A stretch of 52,500 bases of DNA from Prorocentrum cordatum (Eukaryota; Sar; Dinophyceae; Prorocentrales; Prorocentraceae): NCBI GenBank assembly GCA_963575745.1, contig CAUYUJ010015260.1, positions 897,908 to 950,407 of the forward strand, in the 5' to 3' direction. The notes beneath the pieces are model-generated. The model had not been told where the DNA came from, did not search any database, and saw nothing but the letters and a program-made list of their open reading frames with translations. Shown piece after piece: positions 30,606 through 38,955 of the stretch. Both the position numbers and the translations under genes were made by a program. Position 1 is the first letter of the stretch. Each line of letters starts with the position of its first letter.

Positions 30606-31511
30606 GTGTCCACCTACTTGGGAGACGATGATTTCGACTCCGGCACCGACACTGATACTGCGTCAGCCGACGGTGTTGAAGCTTTAGACTGGTCAGATAT
30701 TTTGAATATGGAAACTGACAATCAGCGTGCTGAACACCTATTTTGGTTATTACAACAGGCGAAACGGAGGTGGAGGAGGTTCACGCGAAAACCAGTGCGA
30801 CGTGTTAGGAGGAGGATACGGAGGAGCTTCAAAGGAAGATGTAGAGGCAAGCGGGGCCGTCGGAGGTTGAACGGACGAGGCGTCGCGGCATTCCTCCAGA
30901 GGCTCTCGGATGAACAGTATGATGAGATATTCTTCGGGGGAAAGGGCCGTGGCAAAGGCCGTAGAGAGACCTCAGGAAAAGGCAAAGGTAGGCGGGGGAA
31001 CCCGCGAGGTAGAGACGGCCAGGTTCTAAAGTGCCATGAGTGTGATAGTACCGACCATCTTGTGAGAGATTGTCCAGCGAAGGGAAATGGAAAGGGCAGA
31101 TCGACCGAAGTCCATTTTGGCTCAAGTGAACCATTCATCGAATATCTGAGCCTCCAGGATTTTGAGGCCATGGAACGGATATTTTACACTTGGGCCAGTT
31201 GCATGGACAACGTCGACGAGCTCGAGGCGCATGGTCATGGATTGTACGCGTACTACCTCGAGTACGTCCGCAGGTTCGTTGTTGGCAACAACGAGCTCAC
31301 CCCGTGGATCACGGTACGCTGGGAAACCAGCCTTTGTCTTTCTTCGACTGGATGTTCGGGAACCCAGGCAACATCATGGCCTACGAAAGCAGTGACGAGG
31401 ACATCACTGTTGAGGCCTCGCCTTCCGAGGTTGACCGCAACCTCCAACCTCCACCTGAACTCCCGCCTGGAAACAGGCCTATCTATCCCCGAAATAATGA
31501 TGAACTTATAG
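30606..31511 (+). CDS. Gag-pol segment with CCHC zinc knuckle
   Basis: The frame, open from about 30528 without ATG, starts acidic (DDDFDSGTDTDTAS). It becomes strongly basic (RRWRRF, RRVRRRIRRSFKGR) and then carries the zinc knuckle CHECDSTDHLVRDC (C-x2-C-x4-H-x4-C, about 31031-31072), the nucleic-acid-binding motif of retroelement Gag. Gly/Lys-rich GKGRGKGRR flanks it. A hairpin with loop GGAA lies at 30992. After LYAYYLEYVRRFVVGNNELT the reading moves to another frame between two hairpins (31280 and 31318), so the last 60 residues here are out of frame. A spliced-leader-like word sits at 31104-31126. Confidence 0.75.
   Translation: MSTYLGDDDFDSGTDTDTASADGVEALDWSDILNMETDNQRAEHLFWLLQQAKRRWRRFTRKPVRRVRRRIRRSFKGRCRGKRGRRRLNGRGVAAFLQRLSDEQYDEIFFGGKGRGKGRRETSGKGKGRRGNPRGRDGQVLKCHECDSTDHLVRDCPAKGNGKGRSTEVHFGSSEPFIEYLSLQDFEAMERIFYTWASCMDNVDELEAHGHGLYAYYLEYVRRFVVGNNELTPWITVRWETSLCLSSTGCSGTQATSWPTKAVTRTSLLRPRLPRLTATSNLHLNSRLETGLSIPEIMMNL
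31104..31126 (+). other. Spliced-leader relic within the coding region
   Basis: CCATTTTGGCTCAAG (31112-31126) is an exact match to the last 15 nt of the dinoflagellate trans-spliced leader. The preceding ACCGAAGT fits the leader's 5' part with one substitution and one inserted base. It lies in frame right after the zinc knuckle. A 15-nt match is not expected by chance in 52.5 kb. It may mark the joint of a captured, once trans-spliced cDNA. Confidence 0.7.
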
Positions 31512-32455
31512 AAATGGAGTCTCAAGCGTTCGTTCAAGCTTTCATTGCAGGCGCACCAGAGGTCCCATTTGTACCCCCTGGTTCGCTTGCTCCAGGCGAG
31601 TACGGACCACGCACACTACTGCAAACCATCATGGGGATGCACGAGGTATTGACCATCGCATATCCCGAGAGTCAAGAAAGCATCGAAGCTGGCATCATCA
31701 TGCTGCAGGACACTGACGCCTGCGACGACTCGGAGTTAGTGTTGGCAGCTTTGACCCTCATCGACAGCGTGCACCCTGAGGACGTGCAGAGGCATGTGTG
31801 GTACTCCCGAGGGAGATGGCGCGATGCCCTTGAAAGGGCCATCGCCATGCGCGGCCAGGCTCTTCCTCCGCCAGGATGGGGTCTCCAGGCGGCGGGACCA
31901 TGGCCAAATAACGCTGCCATGCGCAACATTGCTGGGCAGCCTGTGCTCGGCAACGAGCCTGAGCCGACAACCGTGCCGCCTACCCCGGGACAGCCGAGCG
32001 ACGCACAGACGCCGGCTATGCAGGGAAACCTGCCTGTCCCGGCTGCGCCAATGGCCATCATCATTGGTAGTTCTACATCAGAAGAAGAAGAGGGCGATGG
32101 TTGCGGGCTAGGCGAGGATGAAGCCACAATCCTCATGATGGAAGTCAACGGTGAGGTAGAGGTGGACTTTGATCCTGACGAGCCTGAAGCACCATCACCA
32201 TCGGCACAAGCGCCATTTGCGCCGAGCTCCAGCCAGCAGGGAAACCCGCCTTCACTAGCCGATCCACCTGGGATCGCACAGGAGCCTCCGCCGGCGCCTC
32301 CGCCGGCTTCTACTCAGGCTGCTTCGGCAGCCTCTTCTGATGAGAATGCTGGAAGGTCTCGTTCCCATCCGCGCGTCAGAGGAGAGCCACGTCCTCAGGC
32401 TCGGCTTCCCCGTGAGTGGAGGCAAGCTGGCCCAAAGGAACACGCTCTCAGGTGA
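31190..32455 (+). CDS. Polyprotein segment, Pro/acidic-rich, function unknown
   Basis: The meaningful part starts at about 31318 (LGNQPLSFFDWMFGNPGN). An acidic stretch (YESSDEDITVEASPSEVD) follows, then a plausibly folded part (MESQAFVQAFIAGAPEVPF, IMGMHEVLTIAYPESQESIE, LVLAALTLIDSVHPEDVQRH). The C-terminal half is Pro/Ser/Ala-rich and low complexity. GNRA hairpins at 31465, 31945 and 32020, plus a mismatched one at 32236, encode GNRP, GNEP, GNLP and GNPP. The TGA at 32453-32455 is in frame with the next segment (GGELLPHSDPRRRKGEHS...), so it is probably a CGA-to-TGA lesion. No family recognised. Confidence 0.6.
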   Translation: MGQLHGQRRRARGAWSWIVRVLPRVRPQVRCWQQRAHPVDHGTLGNQPLSFFDWMFGNPGNIMAYESSDEDITVEASPSEVDRNLQPPPELPPGNRPIYPRNNDELIEMESQAFVQAFIAGAPEVPFVPPGSLAPGEYGPRTLLQTIMGMHEVLTIAYPESQESIEAGIIMLQDTDACDDSELVLAALTLIDSVHPEDVQRHVWYSRGRWRDALERAIAMRGQALPPPGWGLQAAGPWPNNAAMRNIAGQPVLGNEPEPTTVPPTPGQPSDAQTPAMQGNLPVPAAPMAIIIGSSTSEEEEGDGCGLGEDEATILMMEVNGEVEVDFDPDEPEAPSPSAQAPFAPSSSQQGNPPSLADPPGIAQEPPPAPPPASTQAASAASSDENAGRSRSHPRVRGEPRPQARLPREWRQAGPKEHALR

Positions 32456-32611
32456 GGAGGCGAACTACTGCCGCACAGTGATCCAAGACGCCGTAAAGGG
32501 GAGCATTCGGCCTTCGGCAAGGGCAACCCTGCCTATAGGGACGCTCAGGGTAAGGCCATCCGCGGAGGCTATCAAATTGCAACAGACATCCGCCGCCCTG
32601 AAATTGAAGAA

Positions 32612-35600
32612 GTGCGGCCACAGCTGCGAAACGTTATCGCGGCTCGCAAGTTGCATAGGCCTCAAGCAGCGCGTGGACCATGTTCCGAGCCGTTCCAGAA
32701 CCACAGGCCGGGATGCCCTGTAGGAAACAATGAAGGTCTGAGCCCGAACAGGGGCAACACCCCTCATAAGGAGGGCGTCCATCCGCCACTGATCCCGATG
32801 ACACAGGACGAGATCGCAGAGGTCAATCGTCGTCTCGGGATCGTGGGTCACTTGGAGCCGAAAGATGAAGAGGATAAGCCTCCTCCGGTTCCAAGGGGAG
32901 GACTGGTGCCCATGACCCAGGAAGAAAGAGACGCGCTCTTTAATCTTCCTGGAATGCGAGGAAACTCGCCCGGCGTTTCCAGCCAGTCCCAACAACCAGA
33001 ATCGACATCTAAGGATGAACAGAAGGTCCAGCGAGTTGCGGCGGATGAGGAACGCATGCGGATAGCAGAAGAACGCGCACGCGAGGCAACTCGCCAAATG
33101 CTGTTGGACTCCAAAAAGATTTACATGAAGGGGGCTAAGAACCCCCCGCTCCCACTACAATCGAAGGCTAAGAGTGAAACTCCAGCACCGAAGTCGTCTT
33201 CGGACGTGAGACCGAAAGCACGCTCTGAGGATCCTGGGCCAGATGTGCAGATGGAGGCGCCTCGCTCTGAAACTCCGAGATCGCCGATTGGCGCAACTCC
33301 AGCACAAGTATCTGAGCCCAAGCAGCAACCTCAGGACCCTGTGGAGGAACGGAGACGCCCGCCTAGTCGTAGCAGTTCCATTGCCAAGAAGGCGGCTGCT
33401 TTCGAGCGCACAGGGTATGCCCCTGCGCCAGCTTCGCCTGCGGCGGCCCGTTCCACAAGGTCCGACGAAGGTGCTATGTCTAGGGGCAACTGGGTGCCGA
33501 CGATTAGGGGTAGCGCCAGTCGCGGATCACCGCGGGGAAACCCGCCAGGCGCTGCTGCTGCAGCTTCCTCCTCGTCAGGAGCCGCAGCCTCTTCAGCGAC
33601 AGAGGCTCCTGTGCGGGGAAACCCGCCCGTGGATCAGCTGCACCACCCAGGAGACACGTCCTTCACCAGTGGGACTTCGAGTGTGATCAGGGATAGACTT
33701 GCTCTGCGGAAGCTCCCACCGATACGCTCGGTGGATGAGGGATTCATGCGTAAATGCAGGCAAGACAACATTATCCCGAGATCCAATCACACCCTCAAAC
33801 AACTGAGCAAAGCTCTCAGTAGGATATGCAGACATGCGCCGGACAGAGCTCATGATCCTGTGTGGGATCTGGCTACATTCGATGATCATGATGGCTGGAT
33901 TAACCTCGTAGAGCTCGTGAATAAGTATCCATGGAAAACCGGGCGATCGAGGCATGATGGGTACAATCCTAAACATGACGAGGCCAAGGTCATCACCGCG
34001 AACCTATATGGCCGATCGGTGGACCAGCTGGCGGCCATCGTGATGGAAGTGGCCCATGTCCGTGAAACAGACGGTGAAGAAAAACAACGCCTTCAGTTCA
34101 AGGTGTTAATGCGGGACTCCGGCGAGCCCGAGATCTTCATCCGCTCCTCTCAGGGGCATTCATGGACATTGAAAGCTCCATGGTCGCTGTACAATTATAT
34201 TGTACTGTGCGACCAGCCTGCCGGGAGACCGGCCCCGTACCCCGAGGTCGCCATGCATGGCACTCGGTGGAATGCCTTCGAAGGCATTATGTGGCACGGC
34301 CTGTCCTGTAGACCCGAGCACAACACGAAGAAACAGGGGGCAGGCCGGTCGCACATCCACTTCGTGCCGACGGTCCGCCGTCGTGCCGTGAACAGTGGGT
34401 GGGACCCAGAATCTGACATTATCATCTTCGTAGATTGGCACAAGGCCATGCAAGATGGTATAAAGTTCTGTTGGTCTGATAACGGAGTCCTCTTGTCCGA
34501 GGGAAATAATGGTATCATAGAACCTTACTGCATTTCCCATGTAGAGGACCTTGCCACGGGGAAGCACTGGCGCAATCCAGAGTACCTGGGGGATCGCCGG
34601 GTGCGTGTTCCCCCCGCCGTGCTTTCGAACCCTGGCAGGTGGGCTGACGTTGGCAGTGCCAGCGTCAAATACCAGTGGTCCCGAAACCAAGAGGGCGTCG
34701 ACCCTCCCATGGTCTACCTCCACAGGGAGGTTGGGGACCACTACAGCCCTGCCACGCTGGGAAACCAGCCTGAGGTCCACCATATCTTCATGATCACCGA
34801 GAGCGAGGCCGGGAGCGCGGCACCAAGCCGTGCCCCAAGCCAAGGGCCTAGCGCCATATCTTGGCAGGCCATCAGCACCTCGGACCTGGACCAGATAGCG
34901 GCCGCTCTGAACCCTGAACAGGTGGAGCAATTGGCGGACAGGTTATACCAACAAGACCCCTGGGCCGCTGGCCAGGGAGCAATGTCCGCCATGGCGACGC
35001 GAAATCGTCAGGCCATGCAGGGAAACCTGCTTATAAATGGACTCAGAAATGAGATGCCTGAGCCGCAGGGAGACCCGCAGACGTTCGGCCGCATCTTTGG
35101 AGAGCCTGCTCGATTCGAGCAGATGCATGGTAGCCCCTCGCCAAGTATGCACACACCGAGGGGCATGACCCCAATGGCGACGCCACCTGCACAGTCTCCG
35201 TTCGGGACTCCTGGTCGCCCTGCCACGAGTGGCACCCTCATGGAGAGGATCGCAGCGGCTAGGGCTGAGCATGGTACAGCTCTCCTGAACATGATGCCGC
35301 CTGGCACTCCAACGAGTCAGCAGGGAAACCTGCCCGGCACCCCAGGCCATTCACGACCGTTTGCTGGTCATACCTCTGCCGCTGGTGTGCCTGAAGACTA
35401 CCGTGCGAGGGTGGCGGCCGCTGTGCAGCAGGTGCAGAGCCATAATCTGCCTCACCCAAGTGGTCAGAGGTGGAGGCCGGCCTGGTCCTGGGAGCCTGAG
35501 GGTCCCAATCCAAGGGATCCTGATCGGCAACGAGCCTTCATCCCAGCCTTCAATGCTCACCCGAGCATGGCCCAGGGCCAGAGACCACCGCCAGCACACG

Positions 35601-36853
35601 TGAATCCGCCACTGTACCCAGATGGGTCTAGAGTCCCGAACAAGTTTGTGCGTGAAATGGCGGATCAGTTCCACAGCCTGACTGACGTGCGCTGTAGTGA
35701 TCAGTCCATGTATCCGCACATGGCCTTTATGCCTGCGCCGACGACGCCAGATGTGGCTGTCCAACCTACTGCCCATTCGATATCGTATGGCAGTAGAGGT
35801 GTGCCTGATTATATCAGGCAGACATGCCACACTCAACAGGCATGCTTTAGGCGCAGACAGGCCGTGCAGAACGTGCGCGATCATTCGCGTGCAGCCGCGC
35901 TTGAGGTTGTGAGGAACAGAGGCTCACCATTGCGAGGAAACTCGCCTGCTGTGACGCCTACAGCCTCCGCGCCAGCAGCCCCTCCAGCTGTGGCTGCCGG
36001 AGTGCCGAAGGTGCTGGATCCATCGGTGGATCCCCCAGCAGCCTTCATGCCCTCCGAGACGGTCTTGGAGAGACAGCGGCGGGTATATCCCAGAGCAGCA
36101 GATGTGGAAGTTTTCGCTGGGATGGAAGATGCCTGCGCGGTATGCCTCGAAGAATTTCAGCCCAGGGAAAGTGTTTATCGTTTGAGGTGTATTCACTTAT
36201 TCCATGAGGGGTGCTGGAATTCAAACGTGGTGGGCCATGTCGCAAATCAGCGCGAGGGAGATCCTCAGCAGCCACCGTGTGCTATCTGCCGAGCACCTGG
36301 CATCATAGCGTCATCATTCCCGTGGACCGGCTCCTTCATTCAGACTCCTGAGCAAGCAGCGAGAGAGCTGCGGGAGTTGAGGAGCATGGTTGAGGAGATG
36401 ACAGCCAGGATGCTAGATAGGCAGACAGCTCAGCCCCAGCAGCAGGGAAACCTGCCAGAGGAAGTGAGGTCGCCGATGAAGACGGGATATTTCGATCAGC
36501 TTATCCCGATGACGGCGCCTCAGCAGGGAAACCTGCCTAACACTCTTCAGATGTCTCCTCAGAGTGGGGGCGGGGCAGAGATGGCACTGGACCCTGATCA
36601 GCTGCGTGAGTTGCGTGTTCGGCATTTCCAAAATCATATGGATAATGCGCACGCAACTTTATGCTGGACGCCGACAATCCTGAGACTGATGGTGCGTCGT
36701 TTGACCTCTCAGATTCCTCAGTGGCAACAGCAGCAACAGCAGCCAGGGCCGTTGACATCACAGCGACGAACGAGGAGTTCGAGGAGTGGCTGCAGTACAG
36801 GGATCACCTCACGAATGAGGGATTGCAGGATCTTGCCCTTCACTCGTATCTGA
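32612..36853 (+). CDS. Polyprotein segment with Tpt1/KptA-like domain and RING-H2 finger
   Basis: 1,413 codons from a GTG that is only the first in-frame start after the TGA at 32453; the protein reading continues from upstream. Residues 1-395 are disordered, charged and Pro-rich. At 395-655 lies a Tpt1/KptA fold, known in other organisms to remove the splice-junction 2'-phosphate of tRNA using NAD+. It shows LSKALSRICRH (R407, H408), FIRSSQGHSW (R511), MHGTRWNAFEGIMWHGL, GRSHIHF (R579, H581) and DIIIFVDWHKAMQDGIKF. All four R-H-R-R residues are present. A Gln/Pro/Met-rich linker follows. A RING-H2 finger at 1175-1226 has C1175, C1178, C1193, H1195, H1198, C1201, C1223 and C1226. The reading leaves this frame near 36655. 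Confidence 0.85.
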   Translation: MRPQLRNVIAARKLHRPQAARGPCSEPFQNHRPGCPVGNNEGLSPNRGNTPHKEGVHPPLIPMTQDEIAEVNRRLGIVGHLEPKDEEDKPPPVPRGGLVPMTQEERDALFNLPGMRGNSPGVSSQSQQPESTSKDEQKVQRVAADEERMRIAEERAREATRQMLLDSKKIYMKGAKNPPLPLQSKAKSETPAPKSSSDVRPKARSEDPGPDVQMEAPRSETPRSPIGATPAQVSEPKQQPQDPVEERRRPPSRSSSIAKKAAAFERTGYAPAPASPAAARSTRSDEGAMSRGNWVPTIRGSASRGSPRGNPPGAAAAASSSSGAAASSATEAPVRGNPPVDQLHHPGDTSFTSGTSSVIRDRLALRKLPPIRSVDEGFMRKCRQDNIIPRSNHTLKQLSKALSRICRHAPDRAHDPVWDLATFDDHDGWINLVELVNKYPWKTGRSRHDGYNPKHDEAKVITANLYGRSVDQLAAIVMEVAHVRETDGEEKQRLQFKVLMRDSGEPEIFIRSSQGHSWTLKAPWSLYNYIVLCDQPAGRPAPYPEVAMHGTRWNAFEGIMWHGLSCRPEHNTKKQGAGRSHIHFVPTVRRRAVNSGWDPESDIIIFVDWHKAMQDGIKFCWSDNGVLLSEGNNGIIEPYCISHVEDLATGKHWRNPEYLGDRRVRVPPAVLSNPGRWADVGSASVKYQWSRNQEGVDPPMVYLHREVGDHYSPATLGNQPEVHHIFMITESEAGSAAPSRAPSQGPSAISWQAISTSDLDQIAAALNPEQVEQLADRLYQQDPWAAGQGAMSAMATRNRQAMQGNLLINGLRNEMPEPQGDPQTFGRIFGEPARFEQMHGSPSPSMHTPRGMTPMATPPAQSPFGTPGRPATSGTLMERIAAARAEHGTALLNMMPPGTPTSQQGNLPGTPGHSRPFAGHTSAAGVPEDYRARVAAAVQQVQSHNLPHPSGQRWRPAWSWEPEGPNPRDPDRQRAFIPAFNAHPSMAQGQRPPPAHVNPPLYPDGSRVPNKFVREMADQFHSLTDVRCSDQSMYPHMAFMPAPTTPDVAVQPTAHSISYGSRGVPDYIRQTCHTQQACFRRRQAVQNVRDHSRAAALEVVRNRGSPLRGNSPAVTPTASAPAAPPAVAAGVPKVLDPSVDPPAAFMPSETVLERQRRVYPRAADVEVFAGMEDACAVCLEEFQPRESVYRLRCIHLFHEGCWNSNVVGHVANQREGDPQQPPCAICRAPGIIASSFPWTGSFIQTPEQAARELRELRSMVEEMTARMLDRQTAQPQQQGNLPEEVRSPMKTGYFDQLIPMTAPQQGNLPNTLQMSPQSGGGAEMALDPDQLRELRVRHFQNHMDNAHATLCWTPTILRLMVRRLTSQIPQWQQQQQQPGPLTSQRRTRSSRSGCSTGITSRMRDCRILPFTRI

Positions 36854-37152
36854 CGCTGACGAGACGCACGACCCGCGAGCAGTATAAGAGCATACGTGAT
36901 GAGTATGCCAATGGCGGGAGGAGCGTGGCGATCATGTTCAGCACGTGTCGTACTTCCAGTGCATCGACCTGGTACGTATGGCCGAAGGCAGGCCGTATGC
37001 CAGCGTCATGCGGGGTAACCCGCCAGGGAGTACAATTGACTTGCGGGGAAACCCGCCAAACAGCACAGCCGACACTTCAGAAACGGTGCACATCAGGCAG
37101 CCGAGTAAGGCGTTCTTGGACGATGGCGGGAACTCTATCCTCATCGATGTAG
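36661..37152 (+). CDS. Polyprotein segment after RING, acidic/helical
   Basis: The frame continues the polyprotein after a frame change at about 36655. MLDADNPETDGASFDLSDSS is followed by an Ala/Thr-rich stretch and a helical part (NEEFEEWLQYRDHLTNEGL, SYLTLTRRTTREQYKSIRDE). From about 36930 the reading moves to yet another frame (36945-37328), so the last 70 residues are not real. The function is unknown. It lies between RING and protease. Confidence 0.5.
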   Translation: MLDADNPETDGASFDLSDSSVATAATAARAVDITATNEEFEEWLQYRDHLTNEGLQDLALHSYLTLTRRTTREQYKSIRDEYANGGRSVAIMFSTCRTSSASTWYVWPKAGRMPASCGVTRQGVQLTCGETRQTAQPTLQKRCTSGSRVRRSWTMAGTLSSSM

Positions 37153-37328
37153 GCTCGAAGATCAACATCATGGGTGAAAACACGAGCCGCAAGTTCGTCC
37201 AGGCTGCTGAGGCACACGGCCGTACTTGTACGTTCGAGCCCCGCTCTCGTTTGAACATCAACGGAGTGGGAGAAGGGTCGGCCCCAGCGGATACCGTAGG
37301 CACATTCAGCATTGCCTGCGAGTACTAG
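36945..37328 (+). CDS. Retropepsin-like aspartic protease, N-terminal part
   Basis: The frame reads LVRMAEGRPYASVMRGNPPG, a second RGNPP hairpin peptide, then SKAFLDDGGNSILIDVGSKI. The expected active-site D-[ST]-G reads D-V-G (Asp codon 37146-37148). The old copy reads D-I-G. The protease presumably processes the polyprotein, but the atypical triplet makes activity uncertain. LNINGVGEGSAPADTVGTFS matches the flap region in position. A TAG at 37326-37328 interrupts; the same frame continues with LPAILGLDSM. Hairpins at 37010 and 37043. Confidence 0.7.
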   Translation: MSYFQCIDLVRMAEGRPYASVMRGNPPGSTIDLRGNPPNSTADTSETVHIRQPSKAFLDDGGNSILIDVGSKINIMGENTSRKFVQAAEAHGRTCTFEPRSRLNINGVGEGSAPADTVGTFSIACEY

Positions 37329-37364
37329 GGGTCGACCCAGCTCGATTCGTACAAGACGAACATT

Positions 37365-37910
37365 GTGTCAGGCTGTGGCAAAGACCTGCCGGCCATCCTA
37401 GGCCTCGATAGTATGCAGGACAAACGCACGATCATTGTGCTTGAACGAGGCCAGGAGAAGCTGATATTCCCTGGGAAGGGGCAGGTCAAGATGGAGCTCC
37501 CCGAGGGCTCCAAGATCATGCCGACGACGAAGTTGCCGTCAGGGCATCTGTCGATCAGGTGTGATCGTTTTGGAGCTGCGGGGCAACCCGCCTCGAGCTC
37601 AAGCAGCACGTCATTCCAGACGGTGCTGACGGGCGAGCCGACCCCGGCGCAGGAGCGCGAGCAATTGCAGGGAAACCTGCCTCAGGGGTTGATGGAGACG
37701 CTCGCCAAGGCCACTATGCGAGGCGACAGCATCGACGATCTTGAAACGTTCGATTGCTTCGTTGCCAGGACACTGGCCCAGCATGGTGGAAGTGTACCCA
37801 TGGACGCTGTACGGTCCCGCCGGAAGATAGTGATGGGGTACACTAACCGTGAGCTGCAGACAGTCAGCGACGCGAGGTCCAAACGGCGTGCTGAAACAGC
37901 TGATGGATAA
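37365..37910 (+). CDS. Protease C-terminal part and linker
   Basis: It begins with SGCGKDLPAILGLDSMQDKR. The ILGLDSM motif is the C-terminal landmark of retropepsins. LERGQEKLIFPGKGQVKMEL and then Ser-rich linker sequence follow. Hairpins at 37578 (AGQPA) and 37667 (GNLP). The frame is the same as the preceding segment beyond its TAG. Near 37870 the reading shifts again (LKQLMDNPSMLTAFAEQSAS, with a hairpin at 37933). Confidence 0.65.
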   Translation: MSGCGKDLPAILGLDSMQDKRTIIVLERGQEKLIFPGKGQVKMELPEGSKIMPTTKLPSGHLSIRCDRFGAAGQPASSSSSTSFQTVLTGEPTPAQEREQLQGNLPQGLMETLAKATMRGDSIDDLETFDCFVARTLAQHGGSVPMDAVRSRRKIVMGYTNRELQTVSDARSKRRAETADG

Positions 37911-38036
37911 TCCATCCATGCTGACAGCATTTGCGGAGCAATCCGCCTCTGAGGCCACGGCGCGCTGCAGCGCTGAGCTCCAGCATCTGAGGGAAGCCCA
38001 GATGCTGGCAGACATTGCAGGCACATTTTCTTTATC

Positions 38037-38447
38037 TTGAAATGGCAGGGCGACGTCGCCCCCTCGTCGTCTTGCCTGTTGGCCGAAAAGCCGGGGGGTA
38101 ACAAGGACAGCGGGGTAACCTGCCTTAGTAAGAGGGCTTTTGTCATTGAAGATACGAGAGAGGCTTGCGCCGACCTCCGCACCCGAGGTTATATCTGTGA
38201 TCGTATTTCCCACAATGAGCTCATGACGAGCGTGGGCCCAGTTTACCTGGGTGCGGTGATCAGTGGAGATTACACTCTCATATGGATTAGTACCCCGGGT
38301 GACTGGTATGTACGAACTCCAGGAAAGAGAGTGGCCCCACATTGGTCACGTATCCAGAACCCTTTGATAAAAGCCAGGAAGCTCCGCATGCAAAATCATA
38401 ATATTTGGTCCCCCAGGATATGTTTGGAAGTTATCTCCAGTACGTGA
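38037..38447 (+). CDS. Conserved block 1 between protease and methyltransferase-like module
   Basis: DTREACADLRTRGYICDRIS, LIWISTPGDWYVRTPGKRVA and NPLIKARKLRM are readable and recur in the old copy at 8160-8450. After KLRMQNH a frameshift moves the reading (IIFGPPGYVWKLSP) to the next segment. I do not recognise the domain. Its presence in both copies argues that it belongs to the family's core. Confidence 0.55.
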   Translation: MKWQGDVAPSSSCLLAEKPGGNKDSGVTCLSKRAFVIEDTREACADLRTRGYICDRISHNELMTSVGPVYLGAVISGDYTLIWISTPGDWYVRTPGKRVAPHWSRIQNPLIKARKLRMQNHNIWSPRICLEVISST

Positions 38448-38466
38448 TATCCTGGAAGATCTTAAG

Positions 38467-38895
38467 TTGTCAGTGATACGGATGCGTTTGTGTAATTTCG
38501 GTATCCGGTTCACTATGCAAGACAGTGCACCGAGTGGTACTTATATGCAGGTAGCGACATCAATACCGATTAGCTCGAAACTGTGGGCATGTACATGCAA
38601 ACAGGCGATACCACAACATGTGTTGGATTGGTATGGTCATACGGTACGGCATGCTGAATGGCGAGCTCAGACACGTACTACACTCATCCGTCACCTGAAC
38701 GACAAAATCCTGGGAAGCACCACCACGCACGGAAACGTGCCAATATATCTGAACACCTATACACGCACGGACCATAACATCCATCACTACGTGACGACCA
38801 ACAAAAGAGGACCGAAATGGTCTGATGTTATCCGGCGTGTAACGATTAACCTGGATACCAATGCGGTTATTCAGGTTATCTCAGTCGCCGATTAA
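38467..38895 (+). CDS. Conserved block 2, function unknown
   Basis: It continues the frame that reads GPPGYVWKLSPVRDILEDL upstream of its first start codon. It contains SSKLWACTCKQAIPQHVLDW and GPKWSDVIRRVTINLDTNAV. A perfect hairpin with stem GCACG lies at 38727 (GNVP). The TAA at 38893-38895 is in frame with the next segment (VANISTRLYWQPEEPVLLGN), so it is probably a lesion. Confidence 0.5.
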   Translation: MSVIRMRLCNFGIRFTMQDSAPSGTYMQVATSIPISSKLWACTCKQAIPQHVLDWYGHTVRHAEWRAQTRTTLIRHLNDKILGSTTTHGNVPIYLNTYTRTDHNIHHYVTTNKRGPKWSDVIRRVTINLDTNAVIQVISVAD

Positions 38896-38955
38896 CCAAC
38901 AGGGTATGATTGGCATGCACCACTACCTGCAGGGGTTGCCAACATCAGCACTCGG

